A DNA stretch of 63,310 bases, taken from assembly GCA_964385305.1 (NCBI GenBank), contig CAYLOP010000003.1, positions 1 through 63,310 on the forward strand. Direction: 5' to 3'. The notes beneath the pieces were generated by a model, which searched no databases, had not been told where the DNA came from, and saw nothing but the letters and a program-made list of their open reading frames with translations. The stretch comes from CAYLOP01 sp964385305 (GTDB taxonomy: Bacteria > Chloroflexota > Anaerolineae > Anaerolineales > E44-bin32). The position numbers were made by a program, and so were the translations under genes. Positions 26,328 through 34,267 of the stretch are shown in pieces (the first letter of the stretch is position 1; each line of letters begins with the position of its first letter).

Positions 26328-27155
26328 ATGAGTAGTGAAGATAGAATGCAAATTAACCCCAATACTGCGGATGTGAAGATGCTTGTGCAAATCCCCGGTG
26401 TGGGTGAGGTATTGGCAGGACGCATCCATGAATATCGGCCTTTTGATACCTCTCGAGACCTGCTTCGTGTGCCGGGTATTGGAGAGGCAACGCTGCGTAG
26501 AATGGAGTCGTATCTGCGGCTTAATGAGGCGTCGAGCAAGTCCTCAACCATTGTCAAAGACCAGCTTAAATCAAAGGTGGTTGACGGCAGGACAACCTCA
26601 GCAGACCCGCTGCCGGAGGATTCCGGAGCTCCTAAAATTGCCCCAGAGCGCGCTGCTGAGGAGCCTGCCACACCAGGTCCAGCACGCATAAGACAGCAAA
26701 GACCGTACTTGACAGGTATAGATCCTCTTTGGCTAGCGGTCGGAACTGCCGTGGCCAGTATCTTTCTTTCTGTCCTTCTGAGCCTTGCGATTTTGATAGG
26801 CATTAACCGCACGCTCGACTTTGGACAACACAGCGTTGTTCAAGAGATGCGGGGTAGCCTTATGGATGTGCAAACAGATCTGGCAGGACTATCCTCGCGC
26901 ATCGAAGGCATCGACCAGCGGCTGGAGGCGGTTGAGGGGTTGAGTGGTCAGGTCAGGACACTCGAGAACGCATTCGCCACAATACGGGAAGATGTCGATG
27001 AGACGCTTCTCCAAATGGGGGAAACCCGTGCTCTGGTAGATGAAATGGTTGGGGAGGTCAATAGGTTATCGACGCGTGTCGGTGTATTCGACCGCTTTCT
27101 CCAGGGATTGGACAATCTGCTGACAGATCTCGTGCCACTCTCGGAGCCTGAGTGA
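26328..27155 (+). CDS. ComEA-like helix-hairpin-helix protein with membrane anchor and coiled coil
   Basis: The protein has 275 residues. Residues about 8-64 form two helix-hairpin-helix motifs like ComEA/HhH_3: INPNTADVKMLVQIPGVGEV and LLRVPGIGEATLRRM. A Pro/Ser/Ala-rich linker runs to about 125. A single transmembrane helix (LAVGTAVASIFLSVLLSLAI) lies at about 136-158. The rest is a long coiled coil (about 170-265) predicted outside the membrane. HhH motifs here would sit in the cytoplasm, opposite to ComEA, where they face outward after the signal sequence, so uptake competence should not be assumed. AAGGAGGG precedes the ATG. It is the first of three adjacent TM-coiled-coil genes, with 25 bp to the next. 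Confidence 0.65.
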   Translation: MSSEDRMQINPNTADVKMLVQIPGVGEVLAGRIHEYRPFDTSRDLLRVPGIGEATLRRMESYLRLNEASSKSSTIVKDQLKSKVVDGRTTSADPLPEDSGAPKIAPERAAEEPATPGPARIRQQRPYLTGIDPLWLAVGTAVASIFLSVLLSLAILIGINRTLDFGQHSVVQEMRGSLMDVQTDLAGLSSRIEGIDQRLEAVEGLSGQVRTLENAFATIREDVDETLLQMGETRALVDEMVGEVNRLSTRVGVFDRFLQGLDNLLTDLVPLSEPE

Positions 27156-27180
27156 GATGAGGGAGCAAATGGAGGCAGTC

Positions 27181-28023
27181 ATGAGTGAGGAGCACGAAAT
27201 GGTCGCATCGAACGAGACGAAGGGGATCGGGAACGGGTGCCGTCGCGCATTCTGGTGGGTTATTCGCTTGCTGGTCGTGATCAGCTTTGGTGTTGGAGTT
27301 GGAGCGGGTGTGTATTATGGTGTTCCCGCGCTCTACCGAGGTGTTATCGAGCCAACGCGCCGTAACACACAGCGTATCGCGGATCTGGAGGGAGCTCTTG
27401 CTCAAGAGCAAGAGGCGAGTGGGAAACAGCTTGAGCAGAGTGATAATCGCCTCGCAGATGTAGAAGGGAAGCTCGCACAGCAAGCAGAGGATTTGGCAAC
27501 CCTGCAAGCTGAGATGGCAACCCTTGAGGGCGAACAAGACGACTTGCGTGCGGAGATCGGCATATTGGGGCGCTTGGCGGATCAGATGGAGAGTCTGGCG
27601 ATTGAATTAGAAGACACCGTTGCCAGAGTTGATGGTGTGGAGATGATCCTTGAGACTTCTGGGGCGCCTGCACAGCAGCTTGAGCATCGCATCCAGTTGA
27701 TCCGTGCGATGACCATTCTGACACGCGCGCGACTCTGGCTTGTGCAAGACGACCTGGGCACGGCGGCCGAGGACATCGAAGATGCTAGAGCAGTGCTCCT
27801 TGACGCCCTTCGCGACGCAACAGATGAGGATATTGAGAAGTTGGAACCGATTGTGCGGCGCCTGGATCTTGCACTAGACGATATCCGCGTTTCACCTTCG
27901 GTTGCCGCAGACGAGCTCGAGATTGCTTGGAAGCTTCTAAGCGAAGCGGCCACCCCTCCAGCCACCGAGGCTGAGGATATACTTAAAGATACCCTTGAGG
28001 AGAGTACGTATGATTCAAGATGA
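27181..28023 (+). CDS. HemX-like membrane coiled-coil protein (second of three)
   Basis: The protein has 280 residues. A cytoplasmic N-terminal 22 residues precede a transmembrane helix (VIRLLVVISFGVGVGAGVYY). A coiled coil follows at about 60-150, and then a helical domain with RAMTILTRARLWLVQDDLG and AAEDIEDARAVLLDALRD. This order and the paired-helix pattern resemble the C-terminal half of HemX-type proteins, by inference only. The ATG at 27181 has GGAGG five bases upstream, better than the ATG at 27157. Its last 14 nt overlap the next gene, so expression is coupled. Function unknown; a membrane-associated scaffold is plausible. Confidence 0.6.
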   Translation: MSEEHEMVASNETKGIGNGCRRAFWWVIRLLVVISFGVGVGAGVYYGVPALYRGVIEPTRRNTQRIADLEGALAQEQEASGKQLEQSDNRLADVEGKLAQQAEDLATLQAEMATLEGEQDDLRAEIGILGRLADQMESLAIELEDTVARVDGVEMILETSGAPAQQLEHRIQLIRAMTILTRARLWLVQDDLGTAAEDIEDARAVLLDALRDATDEDIEKLEPIVRRLDLALDDIRVSPSVAADELEIAWKLLSEAATPPATEAEDILKDTLEESTYDSR

Positions 28024-28687
28024 TGCACAATACCAGGATGAGCAGGAACTCGTGGATAGCACGCCGCCAGAGGTTCCAGAAGCAGTTGCCGAAGAACCTG
28101 TGGGCATAGAAACGGAAACGGTGGAACCACCGGAGGAAGATATCATTCCTCAACCACCGAGCAAGTTTCGCCGTATTCTCCGGACGATCTTGCTGTGGGC
28201 GATCGGCCTGCTCGGTGTATTTGCACTTGGGGTTGGTGTGGCATGGTTCACGCTTGTAAACCCAGTGCGCGCAGACAAGCAGGCTTTAATGGAAGAACTG
28301 GATGCAGCGCGTGCAGACGCTGAGGTGCAACTCTCTGATCTGCAGACCGAGCATGATTTGGAAATCCAATCGCTGCGTGATGAAATAGCAAAAGATTCTC
28401 TCCACATGGATTTGCTCACGGTTATGGTGGATGTGTCCTCTGCAAGGCTTGCACTGGACCTGAATAATGATGTGGGAGCTCGTGCCGCATTGGCAGGTAG
28501 TGATGAGCGTTTGGAGCAATTACAGACCGGGCTGCAGGGGAATGGGTTTGAGGCTGTAAAGGAACTGCGCGCTCAACTTACCTTGGCGCTGGATTCTCTC
28601 GAATCAAAGCCGGCCGTTGCGGATAGGGCGCTTGAGCAACTCGTCGATGATTTGCTTAAATTGGAGCGCTCCCTTTTTAGTGATTAG
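28010..28687 (+). CDS. HemX-like membrane coiled-coil protein (third of three)
   Basis: The protein has 225 residues. An acidic N-terminal tail of about 45 residues is followed by a transmembrane helix (ILLWAIGLLGVFALGVGVAW), a coiled coil at about 85-130 and a helical domain (VDVSSARLALDLNNDVGARA, then AGSDERLEQLQ). The last part resembles that of the preceding protein, so the two are probably diverged paralogs. The ATG at 28010 has GGAG seven bases upstream and lies within the end of the previous gene. A terminator follows 23 bp after the stop, closing a three-gene operon. Function unknown. Confidence 0.6.
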   Translation: MIQDDAQYQDEQELVDSTPPEVPEAVAEEPVGIETETVEPPEEDIIPQPPSKFRRILRTILLWAIGLLGVFALGVGVAWFTLVNPVRADKQALMEELDAARADAEVQLSDLQTEHDLEIQSLRDEIAKDSLHMDLLTVMVDVSSARLALDLNNDVGARAALAGSDERLEQLQTGLQGNGFEAVKELRAQLTLALDSLESKPAVADRALEQLVDDLLKLERSLFSD

Positions 28688-28710
28688 AAGTAACTTGTGA
28701 CGAGCCAATT

Positions 28711-28750
28711 GCCCTTTGGGATCAGGTAAAGCTCAGAGGGCTTTTCATTT
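28711..28750 (+). terminator. Terminator of the three-gene coiled-coil operon
   Basis: GCCCTTTGGG (28711-28720) pairs with CTCAGAGGGC (28732-28741), including two G-T pairs, then TTTTCATTT. It lies between convergent genes. Confidence 0.7.
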
Positions 28751-29277
28751 CATGAGGGATCTTGTTCGGATAGGAACTCAGCTTGAAGCCGTTGTACAAC
28801 GATGCGGTCCGTTGGAAAGATCAACTCAGGGAGGTCTTCAAGTGGGAACAGACGCACCTCGGTGAGATCTCCGCCGGCACGTGCACCGTCGAGCGATTTA
28901 GCCGTTCCGCGATACCAAATCCCGACAGTATGGTTCTCTGGATCATGAAAGTTAGAGAGAACGGCGTAAACGTGCGCTAAGTCGACCTCCAGACCTGTCT
29001 CCTCCCGCATCTCACGTATGGCGGCTTCTTCGGTGGTTTCATCCCACTCAATGTGCCCGCAGGGGATGCACCAGCCGCCATCCTGTCTTTGGCCCAGGAG
29101 CAACTTTGACCCGGAAAGCAAGATTACGGCCACGCCGGTGGTGGGGTTTCGATAGTGGATCCAGCCGCAGGACGGACATCGGAGTCGTCGTTGATCATCA
29201 TCCTGGAAGGGTTTAAGTGAAGAGCCGCACTGTGGGCAGAATCGATATTGATCTTCGTTGGAATGGTTTACGGGCAT
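28750..29277 (-). CDS. Nudix hydrolase with an N-terminal zinc ribbon
   Basis: The protein has 175 residues. A zinc ribbon (FCPQCGSSLKP, then RCPSCGWIHYRNP) precedes a Nudix domain. The Nudix box GHIEWDETTEEAAIREMREE continuing TGLEV fits the GX5EX7REUXEEXGU consensus exactly and binds Mg. The layout recalls NudC-like or ADP-ribose pyrophosphatase-type enzymes, but the SQPWPFPxS motif of NADH pyrophosphatases is absent, so the nucleotide substrate is open. The ATG at 29277 directly precedes the zinc ribbon; the longer frame overlaps the upstream gene and lacks support. It lies 37 bp after the eRF1-like gene in the same direction. Confidence 0.85.
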   Translation of the reverse strand: MPVNHSNEDQYRFCPQCGSSLKPFQDDDQRRLRCPSCGWIHYRNPTTGVAVILLSGSKLLLGQRQDGGWCIPCGHIEWDETTEEAAIREMREETGLEVDLAHVYAVLSNFHDPENHTVGIWYRGTAKSLDGARAGGDLTEVRLFPLEDLPELIFPTDRIVVQRLQAEFLSEQDPS

Positions 29278-29314
29278 GATTGTTCTCGTGGTATCCCGTA
29301 GCTCGGATCTCTTT

Positions 29315-30421
29315 TCAATAGCGCAGTAGCGCCCCGATACGGCCGGCGCGTTCAAGATCAGGGTTATCTCGGATGACCTCTACCTCACCGCCCTCGGCGA
29401 GTACCTTTCGAATAGTGAGTTCGACCGCGTCGGGGATTTTCTCCACACGATCGCCACAGAAAGGACACACATCAAATTCCTGTGCGGAAATGTGGCCGCA
29501 ACCCACGCATCGAAATCCCGGAGCACGGTAGCCTTCACTGACCACGAGCGTCTGTACATTTCCTGCATGTGCCGCGCCCAAAGTGTCATCGAGTCGGATG
29601 ACGCCGTCACGCCCTTTTGCAGCGGCGGTCACAATCGCCTGAACCAAACGGCTCTCCTTCGCTTGCTTGGCGGCTAGGACAACTTCCATCGCTTTTTCAA
29701 GGACCTGCGCGTGACCGGCAATCATGTCCATGGGGAAACTACCCATAACAAGGCTCTGCCATGTCCGTGGGAGGAAATCGATGAATTGGGCGACGTTTGA
29801 TTCCGTACCACCCACCAATACCCTTCGAATCTGCTTTGCTTCAAAGAATCGTGCTGCAAAACGTGCGGACTGCTTGAAGTTCCGGTCGATCATCTCTTCC
29901 GAGTAGCGAGTCTGCCCGGCGATTCCGCCTCGCCTTCCGGTGGCTTGTGAGCCGCCGCCGAGCTTGGTATGTCGTATGGCTTCCCCCATCGTCCCTTGTT
30001 GCTCCCACAACTCACCAAGGTGGAAGTGAAACATGCGGATGCCTTGTTTGTCGACAAGCGCAACGCCGTAGTTCCCGTAATTATCGATAAGGTCGACAAG
30101 CGGCTTAACATATGGCCGGTTGAGACGACGGGCTCTGTCGCGGACGGGAAGTGAGAGCGCATAGCTGCGAAAGAAGTGGTCTTTGGCACATGAAAAAAGG
30201 ACCAAACTTCGGCCGGACCAATCGTATTCATGCTCAATATAGCGCTCGATGGCTTCAACATCACCGGCCGCATTCTCATCAAACTCCTTGATAAGCTGAC
30301 GAAGTCGCAACTTGTACGCATCCGCTGAACCCAGGGAGGGGTCCACACTGAGGTAAACGCTAAGCACGGGAAAGCCTGGCTGGTAGGCGATAAACTCCTG
30401 CAGGTCCTTCACGGTAAGCAT
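29315..30421 (-). CDS. Bacterial eRF1/Vms1-like (baeRF) protein
   Basis: The protein has 368 residues. It resembles the bacterial archaeo-eukaryotic release-factor-like families (VLRF1/baeRF). The N-terminal part has the eRF1-like pattern PVLSVYLSVDPS. A central loop reads GGGSQATGRRGG before the helix YSEEMIDRNFKQSARFAARF; this GSQ sits where peptidyl-tRNA hydrolysing loops carry GGQ or GSQ. A Pelota-like domain follows (IRRVLVGGTESNVAQFIDFL). The C-terminus carries a zinc ribbon (FRCVGCGHISAQ and DVCPFCGD). A role in releasing stalled nascent chains is inferred. GAGGAGG lies six bases before the ATG. Probably co-transcribed with the Nudix gene. Confidence 0.75.
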   Translation of the reverse strand: MLTVKDLQEFIAYQPGFPVLSVYLSVDPSLGSADAYKLRLRQLIKEFDENAAGDVEAIERYIEHEYDWSGRSLVLFSCAKDHFFRSYALSLPVRDRARRLNRPYVKPLVDLIDNYGNYGVALVDKQGIRMFHFHLGELWEQQGTMGEAIRHTKLGGGSQATGRRGGIAGQTRYSEEMIDRNFKQSARFAARFFEAKQIRRVLVGGTESNVAQFIDFLPRTWQSLVMGSFPMDMIAGHAQVLEKAMEVVLAAKQAKESRLVQAIVTAAAKGRDGVIRLDDTLGAAHAGNVQTLVVSEGYRAPGFRCVGCGHISAQEFDVCPFCGDRVEKIPDAVELTIRKVLAEGGEVEVIRDNPDLERAGRIGALLRY

Positions 30422-30469
30422 AACTGCCTCCTCATGGCATGAAGTAGACGCGCCGAATGGGGAGCATTT

Positions 30470-31663
30470 TCAAGGGCGAGCGCCTAGGGTTAGGGGGACT
30501 TCAATCTCCTTTCCATTCCGTAAGACGGTTAAGCTTACGGTTTGATTGACTTCGGTATTATTGAGTAGATAGGTGAGCAATTCGGAGAACTGACGCACAG
30601 GGACTCCATCGACTGCTGTGATCAGATCACCTCCGGCTCTGAGATCCACATCATCGCAGCTCCCTGCCCCTATGATCCCAGCCTTGTCGGCTGGACCATC
30701 TTGTGTGACGCAAGTCACGTAAGCGCCCAGGGTGTTTGCAGGGAGTTGCAGCGCCTCAAGAGTCTTTAGATTCCATTCGCTGAGACTCGAGATTCCCAAA
30801 TAGGGGTAGTCGTATTTTCCTTTCGCAATAATGGCTGGAAAGACTCGTCGTACAATGTTGGAAGGAATAGCAAAACCGACGCCCGAATTGGCGGCGCCGC
30901 CGATTACGGTGAACGATTCTGTGCGAATGGCGCGATTGACGCCAATGACTTCGCCGCGAAGGTTAATGAGCGGACCGCCTGAGTTGCCGGGATTGATGGC
31001 TGCATCGGTTTGGATGATGTCCCCTGCACTGAAAAACGACCCGCTCGGGGCAGGATTCTCAGAGGAGAGGGTCCTTCCTTTTGCAGAAACAATGCCGATC
31101 GTCATCGTTCCCGATAAGCCAAAAGGGTTCCCAATAGCGAAAACAAAATCGCCAACGCTCACCTGATCTGAATCGCCAAGAGGCAGTGCAGTAAGTTGTC
31201 CTTCAGAAATCTCAACCTTTAGCACGGCTAAATCCGAATCGGGATCGGAGCCCACAAGGGTTGCCCAGGCCTTCATTCCGGAGGGGAAATCGACTTCGAT
31301 TTCAGCGGCGCCATTGATGACGTGTTGGTTGGTGACGATATACCCTGCAGGGTCGACGACAAAACCCGATCCCTGCCCCGTCGGAATGGTTTGATCCGCA
31401 GTTGTACCGATTTGACTGTATGTCCAGATGGTAACCACCCCTGGATTTATTCGCGCGTATAGGCTTGAGAGATCCGTATCTCCACCAAATCCCAGATTGT
31501 CGATGTCGATGAGATCCGTGGACACCGTCACCGTAGGAATGGATATGGGCTTGGTCTCGATCTCTTCTCTGGGTATAGATGTGTCGTTTAATGTTAGCGG
31601 CGTGGCGCATGCCACGACCGCAATAAACAAAGCGAATACAACAAGAAACGATGTTGATTTCAT
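30470..31663 (-). CDS. htrA: HtrA/DegP-type serine protease, lipoprotein
   Basis: The protein has 397 residues. The N-terminus is a lipoprotein signal (hydrophobic stretch, lipobox VVAC, Cys at about 19). The trypsin-like domain carries the full triad: His in IVTNQHVING, Asp in DPDSDLAVLKVE, Ser in AAINPGNSGGPLINL. One PDZ domain ends the protein (about 300-395; AGGDLITAVDGVPVRQFSEL). HtrA proteases degrade misfolded proteins outside the cytoplasm, and the lipid anchor would hold it on the outer face of the membrane. It is a single gene between the eRF1-like and cbpA genes, all on the same strand. Confidence 0.95.
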   Translation of the reverse strand: MKSTSFLVVFALFIAVVACATPLTLNDTSIPREEIETKPISIPTVTVSTDLIDIDNLGFGGDTDLSSLYARINPGVVTIWTYSQIGTTADQTIPTGQGSGFVVDPAGYIVTNQHVINGAAEIEVDFPSGMKAWATLVGSDPDSDLAVLKVEISEGQLTALPLGDSDQVSVGDFVFAIGNPFGLSGTMTIGIVSAKGRTLSSENPAPSGSFFSAGDIIQTDAAINPGNSGGPLINLRGEVIGVNRAIRTESFTVIGGAANSGVGFAIPSNIVRRVFPAIIAKGKYDYPYLGISSLSEWNLKTLEALQLPANTLGAYVTCVTQDGPADKAGIIGAGSCDDVDLRAGGDLITAVDGVPVRQFSELLTYLLNNTEVNQTVSLTVLRNGKEIEVPLTLGARP

Positions 31664-31913
31664 CGATTGTGTTTCCTTCCTACTCTTCTAATACCTGAAC
31701 AAGATAAGCGTTCAACCTACGTGTCCAAAATGCTCTCTACATTGCATCCGGGCCGACCCGCCTGGCTGGGTGTGGAGTAGGGGAGAGGCGGTAAAACATC
31801 AAGCTTTGTTGCATAGATGGTGTGCCCTCACCCAAGTTTGGGGTGCGTCCATTTCGACAGCGATGCGGGTTGATGAAGAAGGCTCGCTTGCCCCGCTGCA
31901 TGGGAGGGAAGGC

Positions 31914-32834
31914 CTAATCCTTTCGTAGCTGAGCGAGTTCTTTAAAGAGGTCTCGTTCTCGTTTGCTAAGTTTATCTGGAAGCGTGATGTTCAGCTTCGC
32001 GTACAGATCACCGTGAACAGACGGATTGCGAAGTTTGGGCATGCCTCGGCCTTTCATGCGAAAGGTTTGGCCCGGTTTGCTCTCCGGGGGGATGGAAAGA
32101 ACCACATCCCCAACCAGCGTCGGGACTCGCGCCTCGCCGCCCAGAATGGCGCTGTAGATGTCGACGTTGAGGTCGACATGCAAATCATCCCCCTTACGCT
32201 TGAAGCGGGGGTCGGGTTCAACATGGACAACAAGATATAAATCCCCTGCCTGATGGCTTCCCGTCTCGCCTTGCTGGGTGAATCGCACCTTCGTCCCAGT
32301 TTTAGCACCGGGTGGGATTTTAACCTCAAGATTTCGACCATCGCGGCGAAAAGTCCTTGTGGTGCCTGTGTAGGCTTCAGCGAGGCTGATATTCACTTTC
32401 TGTTCGATATCCCGACCGCGCCCTCGCCTGGCTCCGGAAAAACCCTGGCTTTGCCTTGGGGCGCCCCCAAAGATAGCGTTGAAAAAGTCTGAAAAACCGC
32501 CAAACAGGTCGCCAATGTCGCCGACCTCGACATGCACATCTCCAGGAGCGCCCCCTCCCATCCATTGGGACCAATCAAAGTTCCCGGATTGCGCTCCCAT
32601 TCGCTCCCAATTTTTATACGAGGCGCCAAGGCGGTCGTATTTTGCTCGCTTCTCGGGGTCGCCGAGAACTTCATTCGCCTCATTGATTTCTTTGAAGCGG
32701 TTCTCAGCATTCTTATCACCCGGATTCTTATCCGGGTGATGTTTGAGGGCTAACTTCCGATAGGCGCGTTTAATCTCACTTTCGGAGGCATTTCGATCAA
32801 CGCCCAGAATTTTGTAATAATCCTTGTAATCCAT
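31914..32834 (-). CDS. cbpA: CbpA-type DnaJ co-chaperone
   Basis: The protein has 306 residues. The J domain at 1-68 has DYYKILGVDRNASESEIKRA and the HPD triad in KHHPDKNPGDK. A short Gly/Phe-poor linker follows, then two beta-sandwich substrate-binding domains (VNISLAEAYTGTTRTFRRDG; DLYLVVHVEPDPRFKRKGDD). The cysteine zinc-finger region of DnaJ is absent, hence the CbpA call. It works with DnaK and possibly binds DNA. The ATG at 32834 follows a TTG in frame and has AGGG upstream; no dnaK or grpE gene is near and no CIRCE element was seen. Confidence 0.92.
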   Translation of the reverse strand: MDYKDYYKILGVDRNASESEIKRAYRKLALKHHPDKNPGDKNAENRFKEINEANEVLGDPEKRAKYDRLGASYKNWERMGAQSGNFDWSQWMGGGAPGDVHVEVGDIGDLFGGFSDFFNAIFGGAPRQSQGFSGARRGRGRDIEQKVNISLAEAYTGTTRTFRRDGRNLEVKIPPGAKTGTKVRFTQQGETGSHQAGDLYLVVHVEPDPRFKRKGDDLHVDLNVDIYSAILGGEARVPTLVGDVVLSIPPESKPGQTFRMKGRGMPKLRNPSVHGDLYAKLNITLPDKLSKRERDLFKELAQLRKD

Positions 32835-32996
32835 CAATCCCTAAACCTTCACTTCTGATTCTAAAGGCGCTGGTGAAAGCGTGTCAAGAGATGCACACAG
32901 GGTCTAATAGGATTCTAACATCTCCGCGTGGAAATGCGCTGAGCCTCGTGCCCGATGTGACTCCCACCACGCTTCCTTCCGTGCTATCATATCCTT

Positions 32997-34196
32997 ATGA
33001 CCCCATCTGCGAATCTCGAGAGGGTTCTCGTTGTTGACGAAGACCCCGAGGTGCTTGATTTAATCGACCGTCAAGTCTTGGGGCCGTTGGGGTATCGTGT
33101 TGCCACGGCCAGCACGGCAGCCGCAGCGATTCAGAAAGCCTTGACGTTTGCCCCCGATCTGATCATTGTCAGTCTGACGTTGCCAGGCTTGAGCGGCAAG
33201 GACCTTCTGGTTGCGCTTCGTTCTCAGGGCATGGAACTCCCCACACTTGTTATGGCGCGTGAGGGCATGGATGCGGATGCGATTCAGGCTTTCCGCTTGG
33301 GCGCGAGTGATTACCTCGTAAAGCCGTTGCGTGAGGCTGAGCTTGTCGCTACAGTTGAGCGTGCCATTCATGAGACGCGGCTACGTCATGAGCGCAGTCG
33401 TTTGGCGAAGCAGCTTTCGGAGAGCAACCGCCAGCTCGAACGACGGGTTCGAGAGCTTACGACGCTATTTGGGATCGGGAAGATGGTGACTTCTGCGACC
33501 CATCAGGGTCAGTTGTTCAACAAGCTGATGGAGGCGAGCTTGTTTGTCACCGAGGCGGATGTAGGGTGGGTTTTACTCCATGACGAGAACTCCGAACAAT
33601 TGCTCTTAAGAGCGCAGCGCAACTTGCCAGCAGCGCAGGCTGGGAAACTGCATCATCCGTGGGATGATGAGGTCAGCACGCTGGTTATGTTGTCGGGTGA
33701 GGCGCTTGCAATCCATGGGGATGGATTAGCGCAGTTTAAGCTCAGACAGTACGGAAAAGCAGCTCTGATCGCGCCGATCAAGGTCCGCGATCGTCCTATC
33801 GGTGTCATCACCGTCACTCGCCAAGGTGACCACCCATTCTCGGAACGGGATCAATCGATGCTCGAGGCGGTGGCGGACTATGCTTCTATTTCGCTTGTAA
33901 ACGCAAGGCTCTTCCATGCCTTAGAGGCTCGAGCTCAAAGGATGCAAGAACTCTTTGATAAAGTCGCAAGGGATGCAAAAGTCTATAGTGACTGGAGTGC
34001 CAAACTTGAACAGGGGTTGCGGATTGCACGGGGGAAAATCGCCGGTATGGTAGAAAGTGCAAAGGATCCGGGATTCGCAGCAACCCTACAAGCCCTCGAC
34101 CAAAATCTGGAAACACTGTCGAAGCAAGCTGGTGACCTTCCAACAGTCGATATCGATGAGACGCCCGATAGCTCTGACACACGTCCTGCAGGATAA
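32997..34196 (+). CDS. Degenerate receiver plus GAF protein
   Basis: The protein has 399 residues. A CheY-like fold occupies 8-125: VLVVDEDPEVLDLIDRQ, then PDLIIVSLTLPGLSG and GASDYLVKPL. The acceptor Asp position is Ser (VSLTLP) and the Thr/Ser switch is Met, while the acidic pocket and the Lys remain. A coiled-coil linker follows at 125-160, a GAF domain at about 165-310 ending FADYASISLVNARLF-like, and a C-terminal helical tail. There is no output DNA-binding or kinase domain. The ATG lies 6 bp after a TATCAT, so a leaderless mRNA is possible. It precedes by 71 bp a kinase of related design; both probably work together. Confidence 0.82.
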   Translation: MTPSANLERVLVVDEDPEVLDLIDRQVLGPLGYRVATASTAAAAIQKALTFAPDLIIVSLTLPGLSGKDLLVALRSQGMELPTLVMAREGMDADAIQAFRLGASDYLVKPLREAELVATVERAIHETRLRHERSRLAKQLSESNRQLERRVRELTTLFGIGKMVTSATHQGQLFNKLMEASLFVTEADVGWVLLHDENSEQLLLRAQRNLPAAQAGKLHHPWDDEVSTLVMLSGEALAIHGDGLAQFKLRQYGKAALIAPIKVRDRPIGVITVTRQGDHPFSERDQSMLEAVADYASISLVNARLFHALEARAQRMQELFDKVARDAKVYSDWSAKLEQGLRIARGKIAGMVESAKDPGFAATLQALDQNLETLSKQAGDLPTVDIDETPDSSDTRPAG

Positions 34197-34267
34197 TGTA
34201 TCACCATTTCAAAAACGAACATTGATGGAACCGCGCACTCTTATCCTAGATTACACGATAAAAAATA

